64,000 nt of DNA from Dyella sp. BiH032 (GTDB lineage Bacteria; Pseudomonadota; Gammaproteobacteria; Xanthomonadales; Rhodanobacteraceae): positions 930,001 through 994,000 of the forward strand of contig NZ_CP134867.1 of NCBI RefSeq assembly GCF_031954525.1, written 5' to 3'. Shown here one piece after another: positions 48,338 to 57,682 of this stretch; the stretch's first letter is position 1; each line of letters starts with the position of its first letter. The position numbers were made by a program, and so were the translations under genes. The notes beneath the pieces are model-generated. The model was not told the origin of the DNA, did no database searches, and worked only from the letters and a program-made list of their open reading frames with translations.

Positions 48338-51334
48338 TCAGAAATCCACTGACACCGTCAGCTGTGCGAAGCGCGGCGCCTGGAAGCGCAGCGGCTGGCG
48401 GAAGGTGGGATTGGTGTCGTTGCTGATCGATGTCTGCAGATCCTGGTCCACGGCCACTGTGCGCTGCTGGTTGAACAGGTTGTATACGGCGAACTTCACG
48501 CGCAGCTGGCCCGTGTCACCCAGCGAGCGCAGGTAGGTCACGCTGGCGCCGAGGTTGTAGGTCCACGGCATGGTGCCGTACTTGCCGCGCGGGGAGCGCT
48601 CGTAGACGCGGTCTTCCGAGCGGTCGGACGAGCAGTTCGCGACGCAGATGTAGTAACTGTGATAGTTCGTCGCATCGAACGGGTTGCCGACGCCAAAGCC
48701 CGTAACGGGACCGCCCGACAGTACGGTGAGATCGCCGCCGAACTGCCAGTTCGGAGTGAGTGCATAGGTGCCGCGCAGTTTGAGCTGGTGGCGGTGATCG
48801 TTCGGCAGGTAGCCTTCACCGCCGTAGTTCACCCATGGGTCGTCGAAGTTCTCCGTGCGGCCGGTGTCGTCGAAGTTGGTGTCGGAGTTGACCGGGCCTT
48901 CGGCGTTGCCGCGGTTCCAGGACAACGTGTAGGAGGCGTTGAAGGCCCACTTGTTGTCCCATGCACGGTCGACCTGGAGTTCCAAGGCCGTGTAGGTGCG
49001 CTTGGGCTTCACCCAGCCGCGCTGGCCCAGGTAGTTGCCGTCGGCGTCGTACATGGCCCAGCCTTCCTTCGCCGTGTCCACGGTGACCCAGCCGTCGGCG
49101 ACGCCGTCGCAGTTGGTGTCGCCCCACACGGTGGCCTTTTTGCCGGGGTTGCCCATCACCCAGCCGATGTAGCCATCGCCGCCGCACTTGCCGGTGGCGC
49201 TGATCTCCATGTCGTCGATGGCGTTGTGCAGACGGCGGTAGGTCGCGCTGACGCCCCATGACCAGCTCTTGTCCAGCATCTGCTGGAAGCCGAGGATGGC
49301 TTCGTCCTGGAAGACCTGGTCCATGTCGTGGTCTACCTGCGAGCGCAGGTCGCCGACCTTGCCGTCGCCCTGCGACACGTCCACGCCGCCCAGCTGCGGA
49401 CCGAGCTTCGGGATCGCGTACTGCGTGCCGTTGCGATCCATGATCTGCCAGCCGTCGAAGGCGTAGTAGGTGCGCTGATCGAGCAGGCCGCCGGCCTGCT
49501 TGATGTTGATCACGTTGGCCACCGGCAGGAAGTAGCGGCCCAGGTTGCCGAACAGCTTGGTGGTGCCGTCGCCCTTGATGTCCCAGGAGAAGCCGAAGCG
49601 CGGCGCCCACATGTTCTTCATCTTGATGTAGCTGGTGCCGTCGGCGGCCTTGTTGTCGAAGCCGTCGTTGCGGATGCCGGCGTTGAGCAGGAAAGTCGGC
49701 GTGATCTGCCAGCTGTCCTCGAGGTAATAAGCCGAATTGGTGGTCTCGAAGGTGCCGGCGATCTCATAGCGGCGGGCACGTACGTAGGCCGTGTAGCCGG
49801 CCGGCAGCACACCGCCGGTGTTGTTGATGGTCGAGCCGGGGGTGGCGTAGTAGACGTTGTAGTAGAGCGCGCCGGGGCCGGTGTAATGGCGCTGGTAGAT
49901 CGACGTGTCCTTCTCGTGGTCGTAGCCGAAGCGCACCAAGTGGTCGCCGAGCTTCCACTCGAAATCGGCGCGTGCCTCTTTGCGGGTGTCGTCGCGCTTC
50001 TCGACGGTGGAGTTGGTGGTGCAGCCCAGGGGTACGCCGCCTGGCACGGGCACGGCGTTGGTGACCTTGGTTTCGGCCGCGACGCGGTTGCATTCGATGT
50101 CGCTCAACGAACGGGTGAAGGCGTTGCGCTTGTTGCTGCCGTACAGCAGCTTCATCGAGAGGTCGTCGGTGAGGTAGTTGGTATAGGTCAGCGCCCAGTT
50201 CTTGCCGCCGGTGTCGGTGAAGATCTTGTTGGTTCTGGCACCGAGCGTACGGGTGTCGAAGTCGTAGTCGTAGACGTCGCCGGTGTTCTTGTTCTTGTCA
50301 GAGAACGCCATCAACGACAGCAGATTGTTGTCGTTGATGTGCCAATCGATCGTGGTGCCCCAGAAGCCGTTGTGGGCGCCGTTGCTGGTGAAGGTGGTGC
50401 CATCGTCGCTGGTGTTGCGTGGCGAGCTGCCGCGCGCCTCGTACATGGCGAAGAAGAACAGCTTGTCCTTCACGATGGGGCCGGACGCGTAGACGTTGGT
50501 CTTCATCAACGAATCGCGGTCCTCGCTGGAGGCGAGGTAGCGGTTGCCTTCGGCGTCATAGCGATTCTTGGGCCTGGCGTGCCAGGCGCCGGGCTCCATG
50601 GTCAGTTCGGTGCCCCACTTGAACTGGTTGGTGCCGGAGCGCGCGACGGCATTGATCACGCCGCCGGTGGTGCGGCCGAATTCGACGGAATAGCCACCGG
50701 TCTTGACCTGGAATTCCTGATAGAAGGCGAACGGCGCTTCCGAGTAGCCGTTGCGGTTGTAGAAGTCGGTGACGTTCAGGCCGTTCACGTAGATCGCGTT
50801 CTCCGCGATCGACGAGCCGCCGAAGGTGAGGCCGCCGAAGCTGGCGTTGCCTTTGTTGACGCCCGGGGCGAGCAGGGCGACCGAAGCGATGTTCTGGTCC
50901 ACCGGCAGGCGGCGCAGCTCCTCGCGGCTGATATTGACGGCGGACTCCGTGGACGAGACGTCCACGGCGGTGATCACGCTGGTGGCGCTGACGCTGACCC
51001 CTTCGAGTTCCTTCACGCCCAGGTTCACGGTGGTGGCGTTACCCAGGGTGACCGTGACTTCCGCCGGCTGCGTGGTGAGGTTGCCGTCCTTGCGGCTTTC
51101 CAGCACGTACTTGCCCACCGGCAGGAACGGAATGCGGTAGTTGCCCTTTTCGTCGGCCGTGGTGGTGCGCGACAGGCCTGTGGCCGGATCGCGCACGGTC
51201 ACCACTGCGCCGGGCTGCGTGCGGCCCACGATGGTGCCGTCATTGTTGGCGGCGTGCGACTGCCAGGCCGGCAGCGCGAAAGCCATGCCAAGGCTCAGAC
51301 ATAGCGCGGTCTTGCGCAGATATCGACTGCTCAT
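48338..51334 (-). CDS. TonB-dependent outer-membrane receptor, Oar-like
   Basis: 998 residues. A signal peptide (ending SHA, about 29) is followed by a carboxypeptidase-regulatory-like beta-sandwich (about 35-110, VTVRDPATGLSRTTTADEKGNYRIPFLPVGKY). A plug domain follows (about 125-230, with IYVNGLNVTDFY and YSVEFGRTTGGVIN), then a 22-strand-type barrel ending LTVSVDF with a terminal Phe for BAM recognition. An in-frame ATG nine bases earlier is also possible. It imports large ligands with TonB energy; the Oar branch is linked to peptides. It lies 58 bp behind the transglutaminase gene, so the two are probably co-transcribed from the 52.95-kb promoter. Confidence 0.93.
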   Translation of the reverse strand: MSSRYLRKTALCLSLGMAFALPAWQSHAANNDGTIVGRTQPGAVVTVRDPATGLSRTTTADEKGNYRIPFLPVGKYVLESRKDGNLTTQPAEVTVTLGNATTVNLGVKELEGVSVSATSVITAVDVSSTESAVNISREELRRLPVDQNIASVALLAPGVNKGNASFGGLTFGGSSIAENAIYVNGLNVTDFYNRNGYSEAPFAFYQEFQVKTGGYSVEFGRTTGGVINAVARSGTNQFKWGTELTMEPGAWHARPKNRYDAEGNRYLASSEDRDSLMKTNVYASGPIVKDKLFFFAMYEARGSSPRNTSDDGTTFTSNGAHNGFWGTTIDWHINDNNLLSLMAFSDKNKNTGDVYDYDFDTRTLGARTNKIFTDTGGKNWALTYTNYLTDDLSMKLLYGSNKRNAFTRSLSDIECNRVAAETKVTNAVPVPGGVPLGCTTNSTVEKRDDTRKEARADFEWKLGDHLVRFGYDHEKDTSIYQRHYTGPGALYYNVYYATPGSTINNTGGVLPAGYTAYVRARRYEIAGTFETTNSAYYLEDSWQITPTFLLNAGIRNDGFDNKAADGTSYIKMKNMWAPRFGFSWDIKGDGTTKLFGNLGRYFLPVANVINIKQAGGLLDQRTYYAFDGWQIMDRNGTQYAIPKLGPQLGGVDVSQGDGKVGDLRSQVDHDMDQVFQDEAILGFQQMLDKSWSWGVSATYRRLHNAIDDMEISATGKCGGDGYIGWVMGNPGKKATVWGDTNCDGVADGWVTVDTAKEGWAMYDADGNYLGQRGWVKPKRTYTALELQVDRAWDNKWAFNASYTLSWNRGNAEGPVNSDTNFDDTGRTENFDDPWVNYGGEGYLPNDHRHQLKLRGTYALTPNWQFGGDLTVLSGGPVTGFGVGNPFDATNYHSYYICVANCSSDRSEDRVYERSPRGKYGTMPWTYNLGASVTYLRSLGDTGQLRVKFAVYNLFNQQRTVAVDQDLQTSISNDTNPTFRQPLRFQAPRFAQLTVSVDF

Positions 51335-51391
51335 CTCCCCCATCTCCCCGTCTCCCCAACGTGATGTCGATGCGTGTGCGGAAAAAGCCTG

Positions 51392-52909
51392 CTAGCTCCC
51401 GGCGCGCCCCCGCGCATCCGGCAGCAGTTGCCACTCGAAGTGGTAATCCCACTGGTTGAAATACAAATTGCCACCCTTCCATTCGACCTCGCCGCGTTGC
51501 GAGTCGACGTTGTCGGAGCGGAAATGCTGCTTGGGCGGCGTGAAGGGCTGGCCGAAGTCGCTGTTGAAAGCGATGCGCCAGGCGTCCAGTCCGCCGAGGT
51601 AGAACCATTGCAGCGGCGCATCGGCCGCCGAGGCGGAATGCAGCTGGCCGGTGGTGACGTCCATTGGCACCCACCCGTAAGGCGCGAGGTAGACCTGGCC
51701 CCAATCGTGGATGTTGTCGTAGCCGTTGTCGGCGAACACCATGCCGGACTGCCAGCGCGCCGGGATGCCGTTGAGGCGCAGCAGCGTGATCAGCAACAGC
51801 GTCTGCTGTCCGCAGTCGCCGTGGCCCGCGTGCAGCGTGTAATCGCTGATGTTGCTGATGGTGGAGTACTCGCGCGCGCCGGCCCACGGAATGCGGTCGA
51901 CCGCGGCGAACAGCTTCTGCACGATGCGGTAGGGGTTCTTCTCCTCGCCCACCGCTTCCTTGGAAAACTTGCGCAGATCGTCGGTGAACACGACATGCGG
52001 AGCGCGTTCGGCGACATAAGGCGCCAGTTCCGGCGTGATGCGCGCGGCGGTGACCTTGTCCGGGTCGATCTCGCGGTACTGGGCGGAAAGCGTGACCTCG
52101 TAGGTCACCGAGAACACGGTCTTCTCGCCGGCTTTGGCAGCCGGCTGCTCCAGGTACACCGTGCGCATCGGCGCGGAGGCCGGCGCGATCTCATGCTTGG
52201 CCGGCACGCTGGCGACGTAGCGCACGTCATCCTGCTGCCCCGGCAGTTCCTGTGGATACGGAATCCAGGCGCGCACCGTCTCGCCCGGCGGCACCGCACC
52301 GGCGTCGACCGTGACTGTCTGCGTCATGCGAACGCGATGCGGAAGCACGCTGTTCTTGTGTTCGGCCAGTGCGGCGGCGCGTACCTGGCGGTGGTAGTCG
52401 TTGAGCGACTCCATCGGGCCGTCGGTGAGCGGGGTCTTGTCCTTGCGCCGGTCGCGCGCTTCGGCGCTGAGGCGGAACAGATTCCCCGGCGAACGCTTGA
52501 AGTAGAGCGTGCGGCCGTCGATGGTCTGGTGTTCGAACAGGTCGGCGGCGTTCCAGCGCGCGAATTCGGCATCGGTGAGGTCGGGAATCTGCTTGCGGAC
52601 GCGTGCCTTTACCGTCGTTTCGTCGAGCGTGAAATCGAGCAGGATGCGGCGCATCCGTTCGCGCTGGAACAGCCAGTCCTCGCGCGCCTGCGGCGTGAGG
52701 CCGGGTTGCGCGAGGGCGTGGTCGATGGCGGCGTCCGCATCCTTGAACCGGCCGGCATCGATCTGGGCGATAGTCTGGCCCAGGTTGGGCGATGCCTTGG
52801 TGTCGGCCATGGCCGGGGCGAGGCTCGCCACGCAGAGCGCCAGTGCGAGGGCGGTCCGGCAGAAGCGCGGGGCGGTCGGAGCGACGTATGGCGAATCTGC
52901 CGTTTTCAC
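51392..52909 (-). CDS. Exported transglutaminase-like protein
   Basis: 505 residues. The GTG at 52909 has GGGGA nine bases upstream and starts a good signal peptide (cleavage near MADT, about 36); the frame further upstream lacks a ribosome site. The middle has beta domains (MTQTVTVDAG, RAWIPYPQE). A papain-like transglutaminase domain follows with Cys366 in HAGHGDCGQQ, the His in NIHDWGQVYL and the Asp in PMDVT. Bacterial relatives are often peptidases or amidases acting on crosslinks. It is placed divergently from the murein-peptide genes and ahead of the TonB receptor, fitting periplasmic processing of imported peptides. Confidence 0.88.
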   Translation of the reverse strand: MKTADSPYVAPTAPRFCRTALALALCVASLAPAMADTKASPNLGQTIAQIDAGRFKDADAAIDHALAQPGLTPQAREDWLFQRERMRRILLDFTLDETTVKARVRKQIPDLTDAEFARWNAADLFEHQTIDGRTLYFKRSPGNLFRLSAEARDRRKDKTPLTDGPMESLNDYHRQVRAAALAEHKNSVLPHRVRMTQTVTVDAGAVPPGETVRAWIPYPQELPGQQDDVRYVASVPAKHEIAPASAPMRTVYLEQPAAKAGEKTVFSVTYEVTLSAQYREIDPDKVTAARITPELAPYVAERAPHVVFTDDLRKFSKEAVGEEKNPYRIVQKLFAAVDRIPWAGAREYSTISNISDYTLHAGHGDCGQQTLLLITLLRLNGIPARWQSGMVFADNGYDNIHDWGQVYLAPYGWVPMDVTTGQLHSASAADAPLQWFYLGGLDAWRIAFNSDFGQPFTPPKQHFRSDNVDSQRGEVEWKGGNLYFNQWDYHFEWQLLPDARGRAGS

Positions 52910-52944
52910 TACGAACACTCCCCGCAAGAAGTTGTTGAAAGCGC

Positions 52945-52973
52945 TGTGTAGCATGCTTGCAATCCCTGGTCAA
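52945..52973 (-). promoter_or_regulatory. Candidate sigma-70 promoter, leftward arm
   Basis: Reading the minus strand: -35 TTGACC (52973-52968), 17-bp spacer, -10 TACACA (52950-52945). It lies 35 bp before the transglutaminase start and overlaps the rightward promoter. Confidence 0.5.
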
Positions 52974-52984
52974 TAATTTATGCT
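52957..52984 (+). promoter_or_regulatory. Candidate sigma-70 promoter, rightward arm
   Basis: -35 TTGCAA (52957-52962), 16-bp spacer, -10 TATGCT (52979-52984). The surrounding 190 bp are clearly AT-richer than the genes. The palindrome AGCATGCT (52950-52957) and a partial inverted repeat AATTT/AAATT (52975-52999) are possible operator halves for the RpiR-type regulator at 56809. Confidence 0.5.
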
Positions 52985-53101
52985 TTGATCGAAATTGTCA
53001 GGAATTAGCTATTCCAAGAAGACCGGATCGCCCGCGTGCGGCCCGGCGTGTGCCGGGATCGGGGGAGGTCGCGGCGGGGCAGGCCTACGAGAGGGGGTTC
53101 G

Positions 53102-54250
53102 ATGATCCAGACGGTATGGCCTTACCTGGCGCTGATGCTGTTGGCGGCAGGGGCATTTCCCGCGCTGGAAAGGCAGTTCGGCTGGCGGATCTTCAACGTG
53201 CTGCCGCCCATCGTGCTCACCTATCTGCTGGTGACGGCGCTGGCGGTGTCCGGCCTGTGGCGCAACACCGAGGAAATCCAGGCCGCGCAGGCGACCCTGG
53301 TGACGCGGATGGTGCCGGCGCTGGTATTCCTGCTGATGATCAATTGCGATCTGCGCGCGATCTTCGCGCTGGGGCCGCGCGTGCTGGCGGTGTTCGCCTG
53401 CACCTCGGTGAGCCTGTTCACGGCCTTCGTCCTGACCTATCTGATGTTCCGCCATTGGCTGCCCGGCGATGCCTGGCATCCGCTGGCCGCGCTCAGCGGC
53501 AGCTGGATGGGCGGCACGGCGAACATGATCGCGGTGAAGCAGGCGATCGGCATGTCGGACACGCACCTGGCGATGAGCTTGCTCACCGATGCGCTGTGTT
53601 ACTCGATGTGGGTGGTGGTGCTGTTCTCGGTGGCCCGGCTCGCGCCGGCGTTCAACCGCTGGACGCGCGCGACGTCCAGCGCCGAACTGGTGGTCGCCGA
53701 GACCCGCGCCGACAGCGGCCCGACGGCCGACAGCGTGCTGTTGTGGCTGGGCCTGGCGCTGTTGGTGGCGGCCGGTTCGGCGTGGCTGGGCGACCGGCTG
53801 CCTGCGTCCGGCATGGTCAGCCCGACCACCTGGACCATCCTGCTCGCCACCGCGTTCGGGCTGCTCGCCGCGCACACGCCGCTGGCGCGACTGCCCGGCG
53901 CCGGCAAGATCTCCAGCACGCTGCTGATCGCCGTGGTGGCGGTGCTGGCATCGCAGAGCAACTTCGAGGGGATGGGCCGGGCGCCGCTCTACCTGCTGTG
54001 CGGCGTGAGCATCATCGCGATCCAGGCGGTGCTGCTGGCGCTGTTCGCCAAGTTGTTCCGCTTCGATTTGTATCTGTGCGGCATCTCCTCGCTGGCCCAC
54101 ATCGGCGGCGTAGCCGCCACCCCAGTGCTGGCCGCGACGTACGCACGGTCGCTAGTGCCGGTGGGCATCCTGCTGGCGCTGCTGGGCTATATCCTCGGGA
54201 CCGGCTTCGGGCTGCTGGTGGCTTCGGTGCTGTCCATGCTCGCTTCGTGA
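53102..54250 (+). CDS. DUF819 family membrane permease
   Basis: 382 residues with about ten to eleven membrane helices. LPPIVLTYLLVTALAVSGLW, then the family-typical GSWMGGTANMIAVKQAIG (about 135-152) and the repeat-related ISSLAHIGGVAATPVLAATYARSLVPVGILLALLGYILGT near the end identify DUF819 (YjcL-like). AGAGGGGG precedes the ATG. It is the first gene of the rightward arm. DUF819 permeases are often found next to dipeptide epimerase and NlpC/P60 genes, so transport of murein-derived peptides or amino acids is the likely role, by inference. Confidence 0.92.
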   Translation: MIQTVWPYLALMLLAAGAFPALERQFGWRIFNVLPPIVLTYLLVTALAVSGLWRNTEEIQAAQATLVTRMVPALVFLLMINCDLRAIFALGPRVLAVFACTSVSLFTAFVLTYLMFRHWLPGDAWHPLAALSGSWMGGTANMIAVKQAIGMSDTHLAMSLLTDALCYSMWVVVLFSVARLAPAFNRWTRATSSAELVVAETRADSGPTADSVLLWLGLALLVAAGSAWLGDRLPASGMVSPTTWTILLATAFGLLAAHTPLARLPGAGKISSTLLIAVVAVLASQSNFEGMGRAPLYLLCGVSIIAIQAVLLALFAKLFRFDLYLCGISSLAHIGGVAATPVLAATYARSLVPVGILLALLGYILGTGFGLLVASVLSMLAS

Positions 54251-54275
54251 GAATGCTTTGACCGGGAAAAGAACC

Positions 54276-55670
54276 ATGCGCCATCCACTCGCCGCCGCCT
54301 GCCTGCTCCTGCTGCTTCCGTATGGCTCCGCATTGCACGCGCGCGAAGCTGCGAAGCTGGCGGTGCCGCCGTCGGGCGTCATCGGAGTGGAGCAGGCGCA
54401 GCTCAACCCGGCGTTCTGGATAAGGCAGGCGCCCGATGCGGATGCGGTAGTTCTGGACACCAAGGCCATCGCGGCGCGCAACGCCACCCTGTTCAAGGTC
54501 GATCCGAGCATGCACGACCTGCATGCGTTGCCGAAGACGATCGACCGCGCGCAGGTGCTCAAGTGGATCGGCGATGTCTCCAAGCGCCCGACGCGAACGC
54601 TCTATGACGAAGCCGGCCAGCCGGTGCCTGCGGCCACGATCGACGCACAGCTGGCGGCCTTGGCGCTGGACAAGGTGCCGGACGCACAGAAGACGCGCTT
54701 TGGCTTGGTAGTCCGCCGCGCCGCGCTGCGGTCGTTCCCGACCGCGCTGCGCGTCTTCAGTCGCCAGGGTGACACCGACATCGACCGCTTCCAGGAAACG
54801 GCGGAGTTCCCCGGCACGCCGGTGGCGATCGTGCACGCCAGCGCGGATGGCCGATGGCTGTTCGTGGTGAGCCCGCGCTACGCGGCCTGGGTGGAGCGCG
54901 ACGCCGTGGCGGAAGGCGCGCGCGAGCAGGTGCTGGCCTACGCCGACCAGGCGCCATACCGGGTAATCACCGGTGCCGTGGAGCGCACGGTCTACACGCG
55001 CGAGCAGCCGGGCGTATCTCAGCTGGCGCTGGACATGGGCGTGCGCGTGCCGCTTGCGCAGGGACTGGCCCCGGACCAGCCGGTAAATGGCCAGCATGCC
55101 TATAGTTCGTATGCGCTCGAATTGCCGATCCGCCAGGCGGATGGCTCGCTGGCCTTCAGCCCGGCCTTGCTCCAGAAGCATACCGACAGCTCGGCGGACT
55201 ACCTGCCGCTGACCCGCGCCAACCTGATCCGCCAGGCTTTCAAGTTCCTCGGCGAGCGCTATGGCTGGGGCCATGCCTACGACGCGCGCGACTGCAGCGG
55301 CTTCGTCTCCGATGTCTACCGCAGCATGGGCGTGCAGATGCCGCGCAATACCAGCGCACAGGCGGTCAGCCCGGGGCTGGACCATACCGCGTTCACCGAG
55401 CAGGACGGGCGCGAGGTGCGCGAGCGCGCCGTCGAGCAGCTCCAGGTGGGCGACCTGATCTACATCCCGGGGCACGTGATGATGATGCTGGGCCGCATCG
55501 ACGGCGAGCCGTACGTGATCCACGACACCCAGGGACTCAGCTACCGCGATGGCGGCGCCATGCGCCGGGTCAAGCTCAACGAAGTGTCGGTGACGCCGCT
55601 GCGGCCACTGATGTTCAACGACAGGCAGAGCTACATCGACCGCATGACCAGCATCGTGCGCATTCGCTGA
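54276..55670 (+). CDS. SH3-domain NlpC/P60 endopeptidase (YkfC-like)
   Basis: 464 residues. A signal peptide (ending LHA, about 18) is followed by an N-terminal helical segment and two SH3b-like domains (about 120-300), and a C-terminal NlpC/P60 papain-like domain. Catalytic Cys340 is in ARDCSGFVSD and His400 in IPGHVMMML; His in VIHDTQ is likely the third residue. This matches gamma-D-glutamyl-L-diamino acid endopeptidases, which split L-Ala-D-Glu from DAP in murein peptides. It lies 25 bp after the permease gene and ahead of the epimerase that uses exactly that dipeptide product. Confidence 0.92.
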   Translation: MRHPLAAACLLLLLPYGSALHAREAAKLAVPPSGVIGVEQAQLNPAFWIRQAPDADAVVLDTKAIAARNATLFKVDPSMHDLHALPKTIDRAQVLKWIGDVSKRPTRTLYDEAGQPVPAATIDAQLAALALDKVPDAQKTRFGLVVRRAALRSFPTALRVFSRQGDTDIDRFQETAEFPGTPVAIVHASADGRWLFVVSPRYAAWVERDAVAEGAREQVLAYADQAPYRVITGAVERTVYTREQPGVSQLALDMGVRVPLAQGLAPDQPVNGQHAYSSYALELPIRQADGSLAFSPALLQKHTDSSADYLPLTRANLIRQAFKFLGERYGWGHAYDARDCSGFVSDVYRSMGVQMPRNTSAQAVSPGLDHTAFTEQDGREVRERAVEQLQVGDLIYIPGHVMMMLGRIDGEPYVIHDTQGLSYRDGGAMRRVKLNEVSVTPLRPLMFNDRQSYIDRMTSIVRIR

Positions 55671-55709
55671 CGAAACATACAGACCAGAACAACGGACAGA
55701 CGGACCTCC

Positions 55710-56807
55710 ATGAAAATCACCGACATCCGGTTCGGCATGCTGCGTGTGCCGCTGAAGACTCCCTTCAAGACGGCCCTGCGCACAGTCGAGCGCGTCGAGG
55801 ACATCGTGGTGATGGTGCATACCGACACCGGCCACATCGGCTATGGCGAGGCGCCGGCCACCGCGGTGATCACCGGCGACACGCACGGTTCGATCGTCGA
55901 CGCGATCCGCCATTACATCGCGCCGCGCCTGCTCGGGCAGGAGATCGCCGATCTCAACCGGATCACCCAGCTGATCCAGTCTTCCATGGAGAAGAACACC
56001 AGCGCGAAGGCGGCGGTCGAGATCGCCGTGTACGACCTGTGGGGCCAGCTCTACGGCGCACCGCTGTACAAGCTGCTGGGCGGCGGCGACCCGGTGATCA
56101 CCACCGACATCACCATCAGCGTGGACTACATCGACAAGATGGTGGCCGATTCGATCAGCGCGGTGGAGCGCGGCTTCGAATCGCTGAAGATCAAGGTGGG
56201 CAAGGACATCGGCGTGGACATCGAACGCGTCAAGGCGATCTATGCGGCGGTGGAGGACCGTGCCTTGCTGCGCCTGGACGCCAACCAGGGCTGGACGGCG
56301 AAACAGGCGGTGTACGCGCTGCAGACGCTGGAGGATGCCGGCGTGAAGCTGGAACTGGTCGAGCAGCCGGTGAAGGCGCGCGACCTGGAAGGCATGCGCT
56401 ATGTCACCGAGCGCGTGCACACGCCCGTCATGGCCGACGAGAGCGTGTTCGGCCCGATGGAAGTGATCGAGCTCATCCGCCTGCGTGCGGCGGACATCAT
56501 CAATATCAAGCTGATGAAGACCGGCGGCATTTCCAACGCCATTCGCATCGCGGACATCGCGGGATTGCACGGCATCGATTGCATGATCGGCTGCATGCTG
56601 GAGACCAGCATCAGCGTGGCCGCGGCCGTGCATGTGGCGGTGGCCAAGGCCGACGTGATCACCAAGGTGGACCTCGACGGCCCGTCGCTGTGCCAGTACA
56701 ACCCGGTCGACGGTGGGGTGATCTTCAACGAATCGGAGATCTCGGTGACCGACGCGCCGGGACTGGGCATCCGCGAGATCCGCGGCCTCGAGCCGCTCGA
56801 GGGCTGA
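55710..56807 (+). CDS. Dipeptide epimerase (L-Ala-D/L-Glu epimerase type)
   Basis: 365 residues, enolase superfamily, muconate-lactonising subgroup. The KxK motif is Lys160/Lys162 (LKIKVGK). Metal ligands are Asp190 (RLDANQGW), Glu218 (VEQP) and Asp243 (ADES), and the opposite base is Lys267 (IKLMKTGG). The capping domain carries FKTALRTVERVEDIVV. It inverts the Glu centre of L-Ala-D-Glu to L-Ala-L-Glu so ordinary peptidases can digest it. It lies 40 bp downstream of the NlpC/P60 gene and two bases before the regulator gene. Exact dipeptide specificity is not readable from sequence. Confidence 0.94.
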   Translation: MKITDIRFGMLRVPLKTPFKTALRTVERVEDIVVMVHTDTGHIGYGEAPATAVITGDTHGSIVDAIRHYIAPRLLGQEIADLNRITQLIQSSMEKNTSAKAAVEIAVYDLWGQLYGAPLYKLLGGGDPVITTDITISVDYIDKMVADSISAVERGFESLKIKVGKDIGVDIERVKAIYAAVEDRALLRLDANQGWTAKQAVYALQTLEDAGVKLELVEQPVKARDLEGMRYVTERVHTPVMADESVFGPMEVIELIRLRAADIINIKLMKTGGISNAIRIADIAGLHGIDCMIGCMLETSISVAAAVHVAVAKADVITKVDLDGPSLCQYNPVDGGVIFNESEISVTDAPGLGIREIRGLEPLEG

Positions 56808-56808
56808 C

Positions 56809-57657
56809 ATGTCGCCCCTGGTCAAGATCCGCTCCGAACGGGACCAGATGTCCGCGGTGGAGCGGCGCATCGCCGACTTCATCCTGGAGAACGCGCAACT
56901 GCTGCGCGACTACTCGTCGCAGCAGCTGGCCAATGCCTTGGGCATCAGCCAGTCCAGCGTGGTGAAGTTCACCCAGAAGCTGGGCTTCAAGGGCTACCCG
57001 GACCTGAAGTACTCGGTGGGCGAGGCGATCGCGCGCGCCGACAACGGCGAAACGGCCGTGGCCGCACGCGAGGTGACCGGCAGCGAGGAAGAGCCGCTGG
57101 CCACCAGCTTATGGCGGCGCAAGTCGGAAGCGGAAGAAGCCACGCGGCTGATCAACCCGCCGGACGTGCTGGGCGGCACGGTCGATGCGCTGGCCGCGGC
57201 CGGCAAGGTGTTCGTGATCGGCGTGGGCGAGGACGACATCTATTCGCGCGGTTTCGCGCTCAAGCTGTCGATGCTCGGCATTCCCACCGTGCAGAGCTTC
57301 GATGTCGCCCGGATGATGGCGAGCATTTCTTCGGGCGGCAAAGGCGATGTGCTGCTGATCTTCTCCGAGCACGGCAATCATCCGGCGCTGTGCAAGATGG
57401 GCCGGCTGTTCCGCGAGCAGCATGGCCGTCTGGTCACGGTGACGCGGCACACCTCCAACCCGTTGCGCGCGCTGGCCGACCTGGCGCTGCTGGTGTCGGC
57501 GCACGACGAGCAGCCGTACGTGCAATCGATCGTCTACCAGTCCGCCCTGCAGCATCTGCTTGACGGTCTGTTCATCCGGCTGTGCGAAGGCGACGAGCGC
57601 CGGCACGCGCAGCTGCTCGCTAATCTGGAACGGCTCCAGCTGCTGCTGGAACCCTGA
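56809..57657 (+). CDS. MurR/RpiR family transcriptional regulator
   Basis: 282 residues. The N-terminal RpiR helix-turn-helix domain (about 1-77: VERRIADFILENAQLLRDYSSQQLANALGISQSSVVKFTQKLGFKGYPDLK) is followed by a SIS domain (about 120-250) that binds phosphosugars, with GVGEDDIYSRGFALKL and LIFSEHG..PALCKMGRLFREQ. MurR in E. coli represses MurNAc-6-P catabolism. Here it stands inside the operon and starts two bases after the epimerase stop, so it probably controls the divergent promoters near 52.95 kb. The ligand is unknown; a MurNAc- or GlcNAc-type phosphosugar is plausible. Confidence 0.94.
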   Translation: MSPLVKIRSERDQMSAVERRIADFILENAQLLRDYSSQQLANALGISQSSVVKFTQKLGFKGYPDLKYSVGEAIARADNGETAVAAREVTGSEEEPLATSLWRRKSEAEEATRLINPPDVLGGTVDALAAAGKVFVIGVGEDDIYSRGFALKLSMLGIPTVQSFDVARMMASISSGGKGDVLLIFSEHGNHPALCKMGRLFREQHGRLVTVTRHTSNPLRALADLALLVSAHDEQPYVQSIVYQSALQHLLDGLFIRLCEGDERRHAQLLANLERLQLLLEP

Positions 57658-57682
57658 CCGGCCCTTCGCTGCGCAGGCCCGC

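Noticed and set aside
54012..56882. A 956-codon minus-strand frame across the NlpC/P60 and epimerase genes
   Set aside because: An antisense shadow; composition is Arg/His-rich and no start signal or motif is present.
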